Assembly: GCA_910584045.1 (NCBI GenBank)
Contig: CAJTYO010000002.1
Span: 1 to 64,000, forward strand
DNA from: an uncultured Oscillospiraceae bacterium
GTDB lineage: Bacteria > Bacillota > Clostridia > Oscillospirales > Oscillospiraceae
Length of the DNA stretch: 64,000 nt
Reading direction: 5' to 3'
Shown here: positions 26,451 through 34,519 of the stretch, piece after piece
Layout of the letters: every line of letters starts with the position of its first letter
How positions within the stretch are numbered: position 1 is the stretch's first letter
The notes under the pieces: generated by a model
Told to the model about the DNA's origin: nothing
The model's input: only the letters and a program-made list of their open reading frames with translations
The model's database searches: none
Made by a program: the position numbers and the translations under genes

Positions 26451-26493
26451 GGTAAGGATGAGGTCACCAGTTCAAATCTGGTCAGCAGCTCCA
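26451..26493 (+). other. 3' fragment of a tRNA-Thr(GGT) gene, probable attachment-site copy
   Basis: The 43 nt run from the anticodon GGT through stem AAGGATG, variable AGGTC, T-arm ACCAG-TTCAAAT-CTGGT and acceptor 3' strand CAGCAGC with T discriminator and CCA. The upstream sequence does not complete a cloverleaf, so the 5' half is missing. A discriminator U and anticodon GGU fit tRNA-Thr. Such fragments arise when an element integrates into the 3' end of a tRNA gene. The intact copy would then lie left of the window. Confidence 0.7.
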
Positions 26494-26494
26494 C

Positions 26495-26534
26495 AAAAGC
26501 CGGCCTTTTCTGCGAAAAGGCCGGCTTTTGTTTT
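26495..26534 (+). terminator. Terminator directly after the tRNA fragment
   Basis: AAAAGCCGGCCTTTTC (26495-26510) and GAAAAGGCCGGCTTTT (26514-26529) are perfect 16-bp arms around TGC, followed by GTTTT. It was probably the native terminator of the tRNA gene. Confidence 0.85.
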
Positions 26535-26605
26535 GATTCCGGCACATTTCCGGGCGTTTGAATCTTGGCGCTTTCGCGTTGACCACATAACTAGCCACAG
26601 ACAGA

Positions 26606-26650
26606 GAAAAACCGTCCACCGGAGTGATCTCTCCTCCGGTGGACGGTGCA
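26606..26650 (-). terminator. Terminator of the stalk-domain pseudogene; also copy 1 of a duplicated hairpin
   Basis: Perfect 14-bp arms ACCGTCCACCGGAG (26611-26624) and its complement (26634-26647) are followed on the minus strand by TTTTT. A degenerate copy of the same hairpin and its flanks lies at 27668-27729. Confidence 0.8.
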
Positions 26651-26656
26651 TTTTTA

Positions 26657-27511
26657 TCAGTGTAGGGTGTATTCTGTTCTCAGAAATCTGCCGTTTTTGA
26701 AGACATCCCAGACTTCTAGGTAGTAGTCCCCGCCTGGGCAAGAGTGCAGCACTTCGGGAACCGCTTCCTCCCGCCATGGCCAGAAGGGCGCGCCGACCAT
26801 ATCGTCCGGCAGGGTCAGATGGATGTGAACCCATGGTGTTCCATCTCCCCACATTCTCGGTGTTCCGCTCTGCATGATCTACTCATCCTCGCCCATGGCG
26901 TTGTAGAGACTGTAGAGCATCCGGCGGGTTTCGTACAGATTGCGGATGAAGATGTAATCACCGTCCGGATTGTTAAACCGCCTGACTTCCGCTTTGGGCA
27001 GTTCCGGCCGGTCAAACTGGCTCCAGTCGCAGGTGGCGGTGGGCAGGGGACCAACCGGCCCGTTTGCGAAATAGTTTTTGTCGTACCGGCTCACATCTGT
27101 GATGGTATAGTTGGTTCCATCGTCGCAGCGGATCACATCGCCTGCCTGGGGAATGTATTGGCTGTCGTCCTGCGGGATGTTGATAGAACCATCTGCATTT
27201 TTGTTGAGTGTGGCTTGGTTGGATGTAGGGGCAGTCGATGCTGTTTCATAAGGCTTGTCTGGGTAAGATGGTGACGGTGTTGGTGGCGGCATTATAGGTA
27301 ATCCCGAAGTCCACCGCCTGTCCAATATCCCGGAGTTTGACATAGTTGTTGCCGCCTATCTCGTAGGCTTCCAGATTGATGCGTTGCTCGTTGACGTAGA
27401 ACCGCTGGGGTTGGCCACGAGGCTCGCCGCCGCTTGGGTCGCGGGATCGCTGACGGCGATCCCCGCCAGGATGCCCGCCGTTACCAGGGCGATTTCTTTT
27501 CTTCTGCTCAT
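26657..27511 (-). pseudogene. Secreted stalk-domain (copper-amine-oxidase-N-like) protein, multiply broken
   Basis: Pieces of one protein lie in different frames. Piece 1 (from ATG at 27511 with AGGAGG) is a signal peptide, MSRRKEIALVTAGILAGIAV. After about 27403 the frame shifts to the stalk domain (FYVNEQRINLEAYEIGGNNY, VKLRDIGQAVDFG). Near 27265 it shifts again to the C-terminal domain (CDWSQFDRPELPKAEVRRF, IRNLYETRRMLYSLYNAMG). An in-frame TAG at 26879-26881 interrupts the last 73 codons (WVHIHLTLPDDMVGAPFWPW). Two frameshifts and one nonsense codon make it inactive. Intact relatives are common as secreted proteins of Oscillospiraceae. Confidence 0.75.
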
Positions 27512-27667
27512 GATCGTTCCTCCTGTTGTGTGGTTTTGGTTTCTGCAAACACTACAATATCGAAGAACATGCCACGAGTCCAGCGAAGTATTTGCGGATT
27601 TATGGAGAAGAAAAGCACTCCAAACGAAGCGGTTTACACAATTTCCTGACACTCCAGAGGAGACTCC

Positions 27668-27729
27668 GCACCAGCTACAGACAAAGAAAGACATCCACCG
27701 GAGTGATTCCTCCTCCGATGGACAGTGCA
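27668..27729. repeat. Copy 2 of the duplicated hairpin segment
   Basis: This segment runs from GC.ACAGACA.AGAAA through the hairpin CATCCACCGGAGTGAT...TCCTCCGATGGACAG. It matches 26590-26650 over about 60 bp with a handful of substitutions, but its stem now has mismatches. The two copies flank the stalk-domain pseudogene and lie just downstream of the chimeric integrase, where this copy could act as its weak terminator. Confidence 0.65.
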
Positions 27730-28653
27730 TCAGCTTGCCTTGGGTGCAGTCTTTATCTGGTCTTTTACGGCAGCAATCTCAGCTTTCATTTCAACAATCA
27801 TTTCTGCCAGCAAGGTTTCGCACTCTGCCTCGCTGTGGGCATAGACATTTCTGGCGTGTTTTTTGCCACCTGGCCATATAGGAGAGTATCGGCCTTCCCA
27901 TAGGTGGTCGATGATCTGCGAGATGCATCCGGTACCTGGTTTGCGCCGCTGGCCTTTGTGGGCTTGAAACGTGCTGGGAGAGGGCTTCTGCGGTGCTGTT
28001 ACGGCCTCCTCTTGGGGCTCGGCTCTACCGATACCCTGGTCGATTTTTACCGCTGCTGTGCGGCGCATTTCATCGGTGACGTGGGCGTATACATTCAGCG
28101 TGGTGCTGCTGGAGACGTGACCGATGATGGTGGAGAGTATTTTGACATCCATGCCATGTTCCAGACATGTGGTGCAAAATACATGTCTCAGATCGTGGAA
28201 TCGAATCTTTTTACACTCAGCTCGCTCCAGAACGATCTGCAGCCGTTTTCGGAGGGCGGCGGGATCTCGGGGAGAATCTTCGCTGACTGGGGAGGGGAAC
28301 ATCCAGCGAGAGACGATCGTTTTCTCATATGCTTTGAGGACGTTTAGGACAGGGGCAGGAAGGATTACACTGCGATTACCCGCTTTTGTTTTAGGCGGTG
28401 AGATCACCAGTTCTCCCTTGACCCGGTGGACCTGCCGTTCTATCCGGAGTTCGCCGGTGCGAAGGTTCAGGTCGCGCCATTGCAGGGCGCAGATTTCACC
28501 CAGACGCAGTCCGGTGGAGAGTTCCAGCAGGAGGAGTTCATAACAGTCCATCATCTCATCGAACTGTTTCTGACTGAACGCGAAGCCGAGGGGGAGCGCG
28601 TTAAACTCCGCCTGCTGCCGCTGGCGTAACTCTGCGTACTCATTCATAATCAT
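27730..28653 (-). CDS. Chimeric, N-terminally replaced tyrosine integrase
   Basis: Of the 307 residues, about 37 to 240 are an integrase catalytic domain with Arg in TGLRLGEICAL, HDLRHVF, IIGHVSSSTTLNVYAHV and Tyr. A lysine/glycine-rich tail (PGTGCISQIIDHLWEGRYSP) is typical of Tn1549-like integrases. The first about 36 residues (NEYAELRQRQQAEFNALPLG) are not integrase; they resemble the start of a small conserved mobile-element protein. The arm-binding and SAM-like domains are missing. An in-frame deletion has therefore fused two genes. RBS GGAAGGGAGAG precedes ATG 28653. Recombination activity is doubtful. Confidence 0.75.
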   Translation of the reverse strand: MIMNEYAELRQRQQAEFNALPLGFAFSQKQFDEMMDCYELLLLELSTGLRLGEICALQWRDLNLRTGELRIERQVHRVKGELVISPPKTKAGNRSVILPAPVLNVLKAYEKTIVSRWMFPSPVSEDSPRDPAALRKRLQIVLERAECKKIRFHDLRHVFCTTCLEHGMDVKILSTIIGHVSSSTTLNVYAHVTDEMRRTAAVKIDQGIGRAEPQEEAVTAPQKPSPSTFQAHKGQRRKPGTGCISQIIDHLWEGRYSPIWPGGKKHARNVYAHSEAECETLLAEMIVEMKAEIAAVKDQIKTAPKAS

Positions 28654-28710
28654 ATCTCTCCCTTCCGCTGCAAGGCGCTGGGCTTCTCTCCAGAGACGGG
28701 ATAGATGGCC

Positions 28711-29934
28711 TTACAGCGGTGAGTTCTCTCTCAGATCAGCGGCGTTGAGACATTCCTTGACCCTGGCGTAGTAAATGCGCAGGAATTTATTCTGGGTGGC
28801 GGTCATGTAGACAAAGTAGGGCTTGCCCTCGGAGCGTTTCTTGTCCAGGAACTGGTAGACGGGCTCGTCAGCGGGGGCCTTGCGCAGATAGGTGCAGACG
28901 ATCTGGTACAAGGTCTTGCGCAGATGGGGAGAGCCGCGTTTGGTGGTTGGATTGCTCTTGGAGATGTGCTTGCCGGAGTCATCCACGGCTGGATCAACAC
29001 CGGCGAAAGCGGAGATAGAGCTGCGCTGGGGAAAGCGGCGCACATCGCCAATCTCCGCAATCAGCTGAGGAGCGGTTTTCTCACCCACACCGTACATGGC
29101 CCGGACGGTCTCATACTCCGGGAGCTGCCGGGCAAGCCTGTCCATCTCAGCGCGGAGAACGGCCAGCGTGGACTTGACTGAGGCCAGTTCTTTCGCTGCG
29201 GTGGTGATGAGCAGCTTGGCATTGCTGTTCCTGGGTAAGGTGGTGATATGACCTGCGCTGTCCGTATACAGCTCCGCCGCTTTCTGTGGGCTGAAATGAT
29301 AGCCCTCCCGTTTGCACCACTTGCGGTAGCGCTCGGTGAACGCGGCTTCGCTGGCCAGATTGATACACTCGCAGTGCCAGAAGGTCATGAGAAAATCGAC
29401 CCATTTCACACTTCCGTCTGTCCGTTCCGGGCTGGAAAACAGTTCGTTCACCCCCGGAAACACCTTGTCAGTGAGAGAAATGAGGTTGTTCGTCAGCGCC
29501 GCCACGTTCTTCATGTAAAGATTGTACTGGCGGGAACACAACTTCAGTTGTTCTCTGATTGCTTCCATGGGAGTATATTCCCGCAAGTTTACCCGGTTGT
29601 CAAGAGCGTATTTGGCAATCTTCATGGCATCCGCTTTGTCCGTCTTGACCTTACGGATGGAACCGCCGCCGCTCTGCTTGATGAACAGCGGATTCATCAC
29701 GGTCACGCGGATCCCGTATTCATGCAACGCCGCCGCCACCGGCTTATGATACCGGCCTGTGACCTCCATGACCACCCTGGTATCCTCTCCCAGTGCAAGG
29801 ATAGCAAGCGCCATCTGCTCAAGACCAACCTCGGTATGCAGATACTCTTTTGGCCGAAGAGCAACTTCACCCATTGGCCGCAGGACCGCCATCATGCTCT
29901 TCCTTTTTGATACGTCAATTCCTACTGCGTTCAT
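28711..29934 (-). mobile_element. IS110-family transposase
   Basis: This encodes a 407-residue intact transposase. The N-terminal RuvC-like DEDD domain shows Asp7 (GIDVSKRK), Glu57 (VVMEVTGRY), and Asp99 and Asp102 (KTDKADAMKIA). The C-terminal Tnp_20 domain (GVGEKTAPQLIAEIGDVRRF, ISAFAGVDP, SKSNPTTKRGSPHLRKTLYQ) contains the serine used by IS110 enzymes. AGGAGG precedes the ATG. The element appears complete in coding capacity and interrupts a zone of decayed mobile genes. IS110 enzymes work with a bridge RNA from the element's non-coding end. Confidence 0.92.
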
Positions 29935-30150
29935 GGTTTCCTCCTGTGTGATTGGATATGGCGTCCGCCTCTTTTTCTCGCCGCTTGTTCAATCTCCTGG
30001 TTGACTCGAGCGCACCGGAGTGGCTCTACCTGCGCAAATCGAATGCTGCGAATGAGAGAGACGGCTGACGGACTCCGTTGCGGGCGGGTTGGCCCAAGGT
30101 GACGCGCGTCAGGCCATTTGCTCCCCCATTCTACAGCTTCAGCTTTGAGA
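29935..30150 (-). other. Non-coding left end of the IS110 element, candidate bridge-RNA region
   Basis: About 200 bp upstream of the transposase on its coding strand have no gene. In IS110-group elements this leader encodes the bridge RNA. Several short repeats and stem-forming segments are present, for example related CGCAGCATTCG and TTGCGCAG segments near 30035-30055 and ACGCGCGT near 30101-30108. The element boundary and the guide loops cannot be fixed without comparing other copies. Confidence 0.4.
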
Positions 30151-30205
30151 CGACAAAAGACACGGCTGGCTGCCGTGCCTTATACCGTAATCTATATTGT
30201 AGGAG

Positions 30206-30358
30206 GTGACGCAGATTTTAGATCTGTGTGTGCCGCAACCGAAGTGGGAACTGTACACGGCAGATGATCTGTGGCGGGAGGATCAAAAGGGCACCAGAGT
30301 TTACGAGAGAGATATGGCAAGGGCTAAGAACTATCTAATAACCCTGATAAGGATTTGA
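30206..30358 (+). pseudogene. Short remnant reading frame
   Basis: The frame could encode 50 residues from GTG 30206 (TQILDLCVPQPKWELYTADD...ERDMARAKNYL). AGGAGG at 30201-30206 overlaps that GTG and would instead be spaced for an ATT at about 30215, where a real start codon may once have stood. It lies between the IS110 end and a mobC remnant. No function is recognised. Confidence 0.3.
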
Positions 30359-30513
30359 ATTGCATGATTTGGAGCAACTGTAGAGTAGATGGAGTCCCTG
30401 GGGCACAGATATAATATTTTATAAGAGTATCGTAAAACGACGAGTTGCTGAGAGAACTTGTTCCATGTATCGTCTCTAATGGTGCAGCAGGTGTGTACGA
30501 TAACCGGCATCGT
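30359..30513. other. Intergenic stretch without recognised feature
   Basis: AT-rich sequence between small remnants. No reading frame, strong promoter or terminator was identified. Confidence 0.4.
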
Positions 30514-30609
30514 CTATATGGCTACCCAAAACTCGGCATATTCATCTTCGGTCAAGCGTGTTTTGATTACCCTATGGCGGTAGGGCGTGTTGTATCTTTT
30601 TATGGCTAT
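30514..30609 (-). pseudogene. mobC remnant (N-terminal fragment)
   Basis: On the minus strand GGAGG is followed by IAIKRYNTPYRHRVIKTRLT and EDEYAEF, the start of MobC-type proteins, ending at TAG 30516-30514. Both candidate start codons read ATA instead of ATG. Only about 30 codons survive, so it is a relic of a mobilisable element. Confidence 0.5.
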
Positions 30610-30711
30610 GAACCTCCTTTCACTCTCCGCAAAAGCGGCGCAAGCTGCAAAAGGCGTGCCTACAATGTTTATATTCTTGGCTCGCCGAAAGGCATGCCTA
30701 TACGGACCGGT

Positions 30712-30749
30712 AAAAAGCCGGACGCGCTTGAGGCGCGTCCGGCTTTTTC
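30712..30749. terminator. Bidirectional terminator at the end of the aro cluster
   Basis: AAAAAGCCGGACGCGC pairs with GCGCGTCCGGCTTTTT around a short loop. A/T tracts on both sides let it work in both directions. It ends the minus-strand aroC transcript. Confidence 0.88.
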
Positions 30750-30777
30750 ATGGACGGCATCCACTGAGCTGCTTCGG

Positions 30778-31848
30778 CTATAGCAGCATATCCAGCACTG
30801 TCAGCGCCGTGACTGCCTCCACCACGGGGACCGCCCGGGGAACGATGCAGGGATCGTGCCGCCCGTGGATGACCAGACTGGCATCCTCCCCGGCGGCCAA
30901 ATCCACTGTGTCCTGGGGGCTGGAGATAGAGGCGGTGGGCTTGACGGCCACATTGACAACCAGGGGCGCGCCGCTGGTGATGCCCCCCAGCACTCCTCCG
31001 GCATGGTTGGCGCGGATGGTCACCCGTCCCCCCTCCATGCGAAAGGGGTCGTTGTGGGCGCTGCCCCGCATGGCGGCCGCGTCGAAGCCTGTTCCGAAGG
31101 ACACGCCCCGCACGGCGGGGATGCCAAACAGCGCCGCCGCCAGCCGGTTCTCCACCCCGTCGAACATGGGCTCCCCCACCCCCGCCGGCAAGCCCAGGGC
31201 AAAGCACCGGATCACGCCGCCCACCGAGTCGCAGTCCATCCGAGCCCGCTCAATGGCCTGCCGCATTTTGACGCCAGCCTCGCTGTAGAAGACCGGGAAG
31301 GGGCGGTGTAGCAGGGCCGTCAGCTCCGTCTCGCTCACGTCCGCCATATCCGGCGGCACGTCGTATACATTTTCGATCTGCGCGATATGGGCGGCAATAG
31401 TGACGCCCCTCTGCTCCAGCAGTTGTAATGCAAAAGCGCCTGCGAAGCATAGGGGGGCCGTCAGACGTCCAGAGAACTGCCCGCCCCCCCGAATGTCGTA
31501 ATTTTCGCCATATTTTATAAGAGCGGTGTAATCGGCGTGGGAGGGCCGGGGGGTGCGCTTGAGGCCGCTGTAGTCCCGGCTGTGCTGGTCGCCGTTGCGG
31601 ATGACCATAGACACCGGCGCGCCGCAGGTGCGGCCCTCCACCAGACCGGATAGGATCTCCGGCTCGTCGCTCTCCTGCCGCGGGGTGGACCAGGCGTTTC
31701 GCCCCGGAGCCCGGCGGGCCATGAAGGCCGCTGTGCGCTCCATATCCGGCGCAAAGCCGGCGGGCAGGCCGTCGATGATGCAGCCAATGGCCGGGGCGTG
31801 GGACTGACCGAACACGGTCACCCGCAGTTTAGTCCCCAGTGTGTTCAT
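30778..31848 (-). CDS. aroC: Chorismate synthase
   Basis: This is a 356-residue enzyme, the usual length. Family signatures include GQSHAPAIGCIIDGLPAG, RRAPGRNAWSTPRQE, the GENYDIRGGGQFSGR loop and HAGGVLGGITSGAP. It converts EPSP to chorismate with reduced FMN. It overlaps aroA by 20 nt and is the last gene of the tyrA-to-aroC cluster, directly before the terminator. Confidence 0.96.
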   Translation of the reverse strand: MNTLGTKLRVTVFGQSHAPAIGCIIDGLPAGFAPDMERTAAFMARRAPGRNAWSTPRQESDEPEILSGLVEGRTCGAPVSMVIRNGDQHSRDYSGLKRTPRPSHADYTALIKYGENYDIRGGGQFSGRLTAPLCFAGAFALQLLEQRGVTIAAHIAQIENVYDVPPDMADVSETELTALLHRPFPVFYSEAGVKMRQAIERARMDCDSVGGVIRCFALGLPAGVGEPMFDGVENRLAAALFGIPAVRGVSFGTGFDAAAMRGSAHNDPFRMEGGRVTIRANHAGGVLGGITSGAPLVVNVAVKPTASISSPQDTVDLAAGEDASLVIHGRHDPCIVPRAVPVVEAVTALTVLDMLL

Positions 31849-33007
31849 GAAAAACGCCTCCTAACATACGATAATGGTCCCAGAAATTGGGGTAGGATTT
31901 GGCCACACACTCCGAGCCCAGGAGAGTCACCGGCTCCCGGCAGCGGGTGGCGGCGATGGCCGCCATCATGGCGATGCGGTGGTCGTTGCAGCAGTCCACA
32001 GTACAGCCCCCCGCCAGGGCGGCCCGACCGCGGACCTGGAGAAAGTCCGGCCCCTCCTCCACCTCCGCCCCCATGGCGTTCAGTGCGGCGGTGACGGAGG
32101 CGAGGCGGTCGCTCTCCTTGAGACGCAGGCGGGCGGCGTTGACGAGAGATGTGGCATGACCCGCCCGCAGGGCCGCTATGACCGCCAGAGGCGGCACAAG
32201 GTCCGGGTAATCGGCCACGTCGAGGGTTACATCCCCGGGGTGCTCCATGCTGACGCGGAAGGCCATGATCCGGCGGTCTCCCTGGGTGGATGGCTCCAGG
32301 GAAAACCGGGTTCGGACCGGGTTCCCCAGGTCCCGGGCGGCGAGCCAGAAGGCCGCCTGAGACCAGTCTCCCTCCACCTCGACCACCGCCGGGGCATAGC
32401 GCTGGGGACCGGGGATGTGGAACCGTTCCCCCTCCTGTTCCACACGGATGCCGAACTTCGCCAGGACCGCCAGGGACATGTCCACATAGCCCCGGCTCTC
32501 CAGGGGAGAGGTCAGGAGGATGTCAGAATCCCCCTCCAGCAGGGGGAGGGCGTACAGCAGACCGGTAACAAACTGACTGGACACGTCCCCCGGCAGGCGG
32601 TACGTCCCCGGCGCCAGCCGGCCCTCCACCGTAAGGACGCCGTCCCTCTGCCCATACCGGATGCCCCTCTCGTCAAATATATCGAAATAGGGTTTCTGAG
32701 GCCGATCCATAAGCCGTCCCCGCCCAGTAAACACCCCGCCGCCCCGGAGGGCCAGGGCCAGGGGAATCAAAAATCGCAGGGTGGAGCCAGATTCCCCGCA
32801 GTCTAATTCTGGCAGGGATCGACTTTTTGTATTCAATTCCGCCATGCACCGCCGGGTGGCCCAGATGTCCTGGGAGTCCGCCTGATTGCGGACCTCGCTC
32901 CCCTCCCCCGCCAGAGCGGCTGCGATAAGATAGCGGTGGGCCTGGGATTTGCTGGGGGGTGGGGCGACGTCGCCGGACAGAACGCCGGGTGTGATGGTCA
33001 GGTTCAT
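31829..33007 (-). CDS. aroA: 3-phosphoshikimate 1-carboxyvinyltransferase (EPSP synthase)
   Basis: This is a 392-residue enzyme, slightly short for the family. It has the N-terminal PPSKSQAHRYLIAAAL, GESGSTLRFLIPLAL, GDVSSQFVTGLLYALP, RLKESDRL and CNDHRIAMM motifs. It joins shikimate-3-phosphate and PEP. SKSQAHR in place of the more usual SKSxtnR is a normal variant in Clostridia. The gene overlaps aroB by 4 nt and aroC by 20 nt, so the three are translationally coupled. Confidence 0.95.
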   Translation of the reverse strand: MNLTITPGVLSGDVAPPPSKSQAHRYLIAAALAGEGSEVRNQADSQDIWATRRCMAELNTKSRSLPELDCGESGSTLRFLIPLALALRGGGVFTGRGRLMDRPQKPYFDIFDERGIRYGQRDGVLTVEGRLAPGTYRLPGDVSSQFVTGLLYALPLLEGDSDILLTSPLESRGYVDMSLAVLAKFGIRVEQEGERFHIPGPQRYAPAVVEVEGDWSQAAFWLAARDLGNPVRTRFSLEPSTQGDRRIMAFRVSMEHPGDVTLDVADYPDLVPPLAVIAALRAGHATSLVNAARLRLKESDRLASVTAALNAMGAEVEEGPDFLQVRGRAALAGGCTVDCCNDHRIAMMAAIAATRCREPVTLLGSECVAKSYPNFWDHYRMLGGVFHEHTGD

Positions 33008-34059
33008 AGGGCGGCCTCCGTGAAGGAGCGCAGGCCCTCCATATCCAGACGCACGGTCTTTGCCCGGCCGATTTCCTCCAGTACCACCACATCGATGTTG
33101 CCGCCATCCCGCTTTTTATCGGCGGTGGCGGCGGCGAAGAGCTGCCCGGCGGTGTAGGGGCACTCCACCGGCAGACCCAGGCGGCGGCAGGCGCTTTGGA
33201 CTTCCTGGAGGGTCCCGGCGGGGCTGTGGCCCAGGCGGACTGCCGCCCGGCTGGCCAGCACCATGCCCATGGCCACTGCGTGTCCATGGGTGACGGCAAA
33301 GCCGCTGACCTTTTCAATGGCGTGGCCCAGGGTGTGGCCGAAATTCAGGAGTTTGCGCCTGCCGTGCTCCTTCTCGTCCTCTCCCACCACGGCGGCCTTG
33401 ATCTCCACGTTCCGGCGGACAACCTGATCGATGCGGGCGTGGATATCCTCGCTCATCAGGAAGCGATAGAAATCCCTGTCGGCGATGAGGCCGTGCTTGA
33501 GAGTCTCCGCCGCACCGTCGGCGAAGGCCTCCTCCGGCAGGGTGCGGAAGGTGTCCGTGTCGCAGACCACCAGCCGGGGCTGGTGAAAAGCCCCCGCCAG
33601 GTTTTTCCCGGCGGCCAGGTCGATGGCGGTCTTGCCGCCCACAGAGGAGTCCGAGGCGGCCAGGAAGGTGGTGGGGATCTGGATATAGTCGATACCCCGC
33701 TGGTAGGCGGCGGCGGCAAAGCCCGCCATATCCCCTGTCACGCCGCCCCCCAGGGCGGCCGCCAGATCGGACCGCGTAAGCTGGTTTCGGGCAAAAAACT
33801 CCAGAATTTCACCGAAGACGGGGAGATTTTTGCTCTGTTCCCCGGCAGGAAAGACATGGAGGCGGACGGTGAAGCCCGCGTTCTGGAGGGAGCGGCATAC
33901 CCGGGCGGCGTAGAGGGGTTCCACGTTGGAATCGGTGACGACGGCGCAGGTGCGGGACCCGGTCACCCCGGCCGCCAGCGCGCCGGTTTCATCCAGCAGG
34001 CCGGGGCCGATGTGGACGGGGTAGGAGGCGGAGGCGGTATTGACCGTTACAGTTTCCAT
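33004..34059 (-). CDS. aroB: 3-dehydroquinate synthase
   Basis: This is a 351-residue enzyme with DSNVEPLYAARV, LGGGVTGDMAGFAAAAYQRG, PTTFLAASDSSVGGKTAID, FGHTLGHAIEKV and the zinc-binding Glu and His residues. It cyclises DAHP to 3-dehydroquinate using NAD and a divalent metal. ATG 34059 after AGGAAGTGA is preferred to GTG 34068. aroD, aroE and aroK are not in the window. Confidence 0.95.
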   Translation of the reverse strand: METVTVNTASASYPVHIGPGLLDETGALAAGVTGSRTCAVVTDSNVEPLYAARVCRSLQNAGFTVRLHVFPAGEQSKNLPVFGEILEFFARNQLTRSDLAAALGGGVTGDMAGFAAAAYQRGIDYIQIPTTFLAASDSSVGGKTAIDLAAGKNLAGAFHQPRLVVCDTDTFRTLPEEAFADGAAETLKHGLIADRDFYRFLMSEDIHARIDQVVRRNVEIKAAVVGEDEKEHGRRKLLNFGHTLGHAIEKVSGFAVTHGHAVAMGMVLASRAAVRLGHSPAGTLQEVQSACRRLGLPVECPYTAGQLFAAATADKKRDGGNIDVVVLEEIGRAKTVRLDMEGLRSFTEAAL

Positions 34060-34079
34060 ATAAATCACTTCCTAATTCA

Positions 34080-34505
34080 TTAGTGTACACACAAAAATCC
34101 AACTGCCGGGCCCAGGAAGATCGCCAGATAGATCAGCGTGATCCAGGGCTGGTAGTCAATGTAAAATTCCCGAAAGGTCAGGCTCCACGGGTGCTTGACC
34201 AGCACCCAGCCGAAGAGATCGAACACAACGCATATTCCAGCCCAGACCGCGCCCGTCGTCAGGGCCTCTCCCAGGGAGGGGACCGCCAGTCCCCGCATAT
34301 ACAGCCAGCCGAACAGGGAGAAGAGCAGACTGTTGTAAAGCGGGTGCCAGGGCTTGGTTCTCTCATAGCCCTCCCCCATGCCGTGGGCGTCCATGGGGCT
34401 CATTTTCAAGACGTAGATATTGAAAACCGTGTGCAGTATGCCCACACAGGTGACGAGAAGATAGGCGCTCCAAAACCAGAGCATGGACATGGCGAAATTC
34501 TGCAT
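34080..34505 (-). CDS. Four-helix membrane protein of unknown function
   Basis: This is a 141-residue protein with four hydrophobic segments (AMSMLWFWSAYLLVTCVGIL; LLFSLFGWLYM; GAVWAGICVVFDLFGWVLV; WITLIYLAIFLGPAVGFLCV). It has conserved-looking polar loops (KMSPMDAHGMGEGYERTKPW). It lies between tyrA and aroB with short gaps, so it belongs to the same transcript. No aromatic-pathway role is known to me; a transporter or membrane enzyme cannot be distinguished. ATG 34505 fits GAGAGGTGG upstream. Confidence 0.7.
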   Translation of the reverse strand: MQNFAMSMLWFWSAYLLVTCVGILHTVFNIYVLKMSPMDAHGMGEGYERTKPWHPLYNSLLFSLFGWLYMRGLAVPSLGEALTTGAVWAGICVVFDLFGWVLVKHPWSLTFREFYIDYQPWITLIYLAIFLGPAVGFLCVH

Positions 34506-34519
34506 ATACACACCACCTC

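Noticed and set aside
26418..26493. A complete tRNA gene at the fragment
   Set aside because: The 5' acceptor strand, D-arm and left anticodon stem cannot be formed by the upstream bases; only the 3' 43 nt fit.
27356..27730. Upstream extension of the stalk-protein signal-peptide frame to 27730
   Set aside because: The extension runs through the duplicated hairpin, whereas AGGAGG is correctly placed for the ATG at 27511.
30587..31288. Plus-strand frame of 233 codons opposite aroC
   Set aside because: It crosses the bidirectional terminator and is antisense to a conserved gene.
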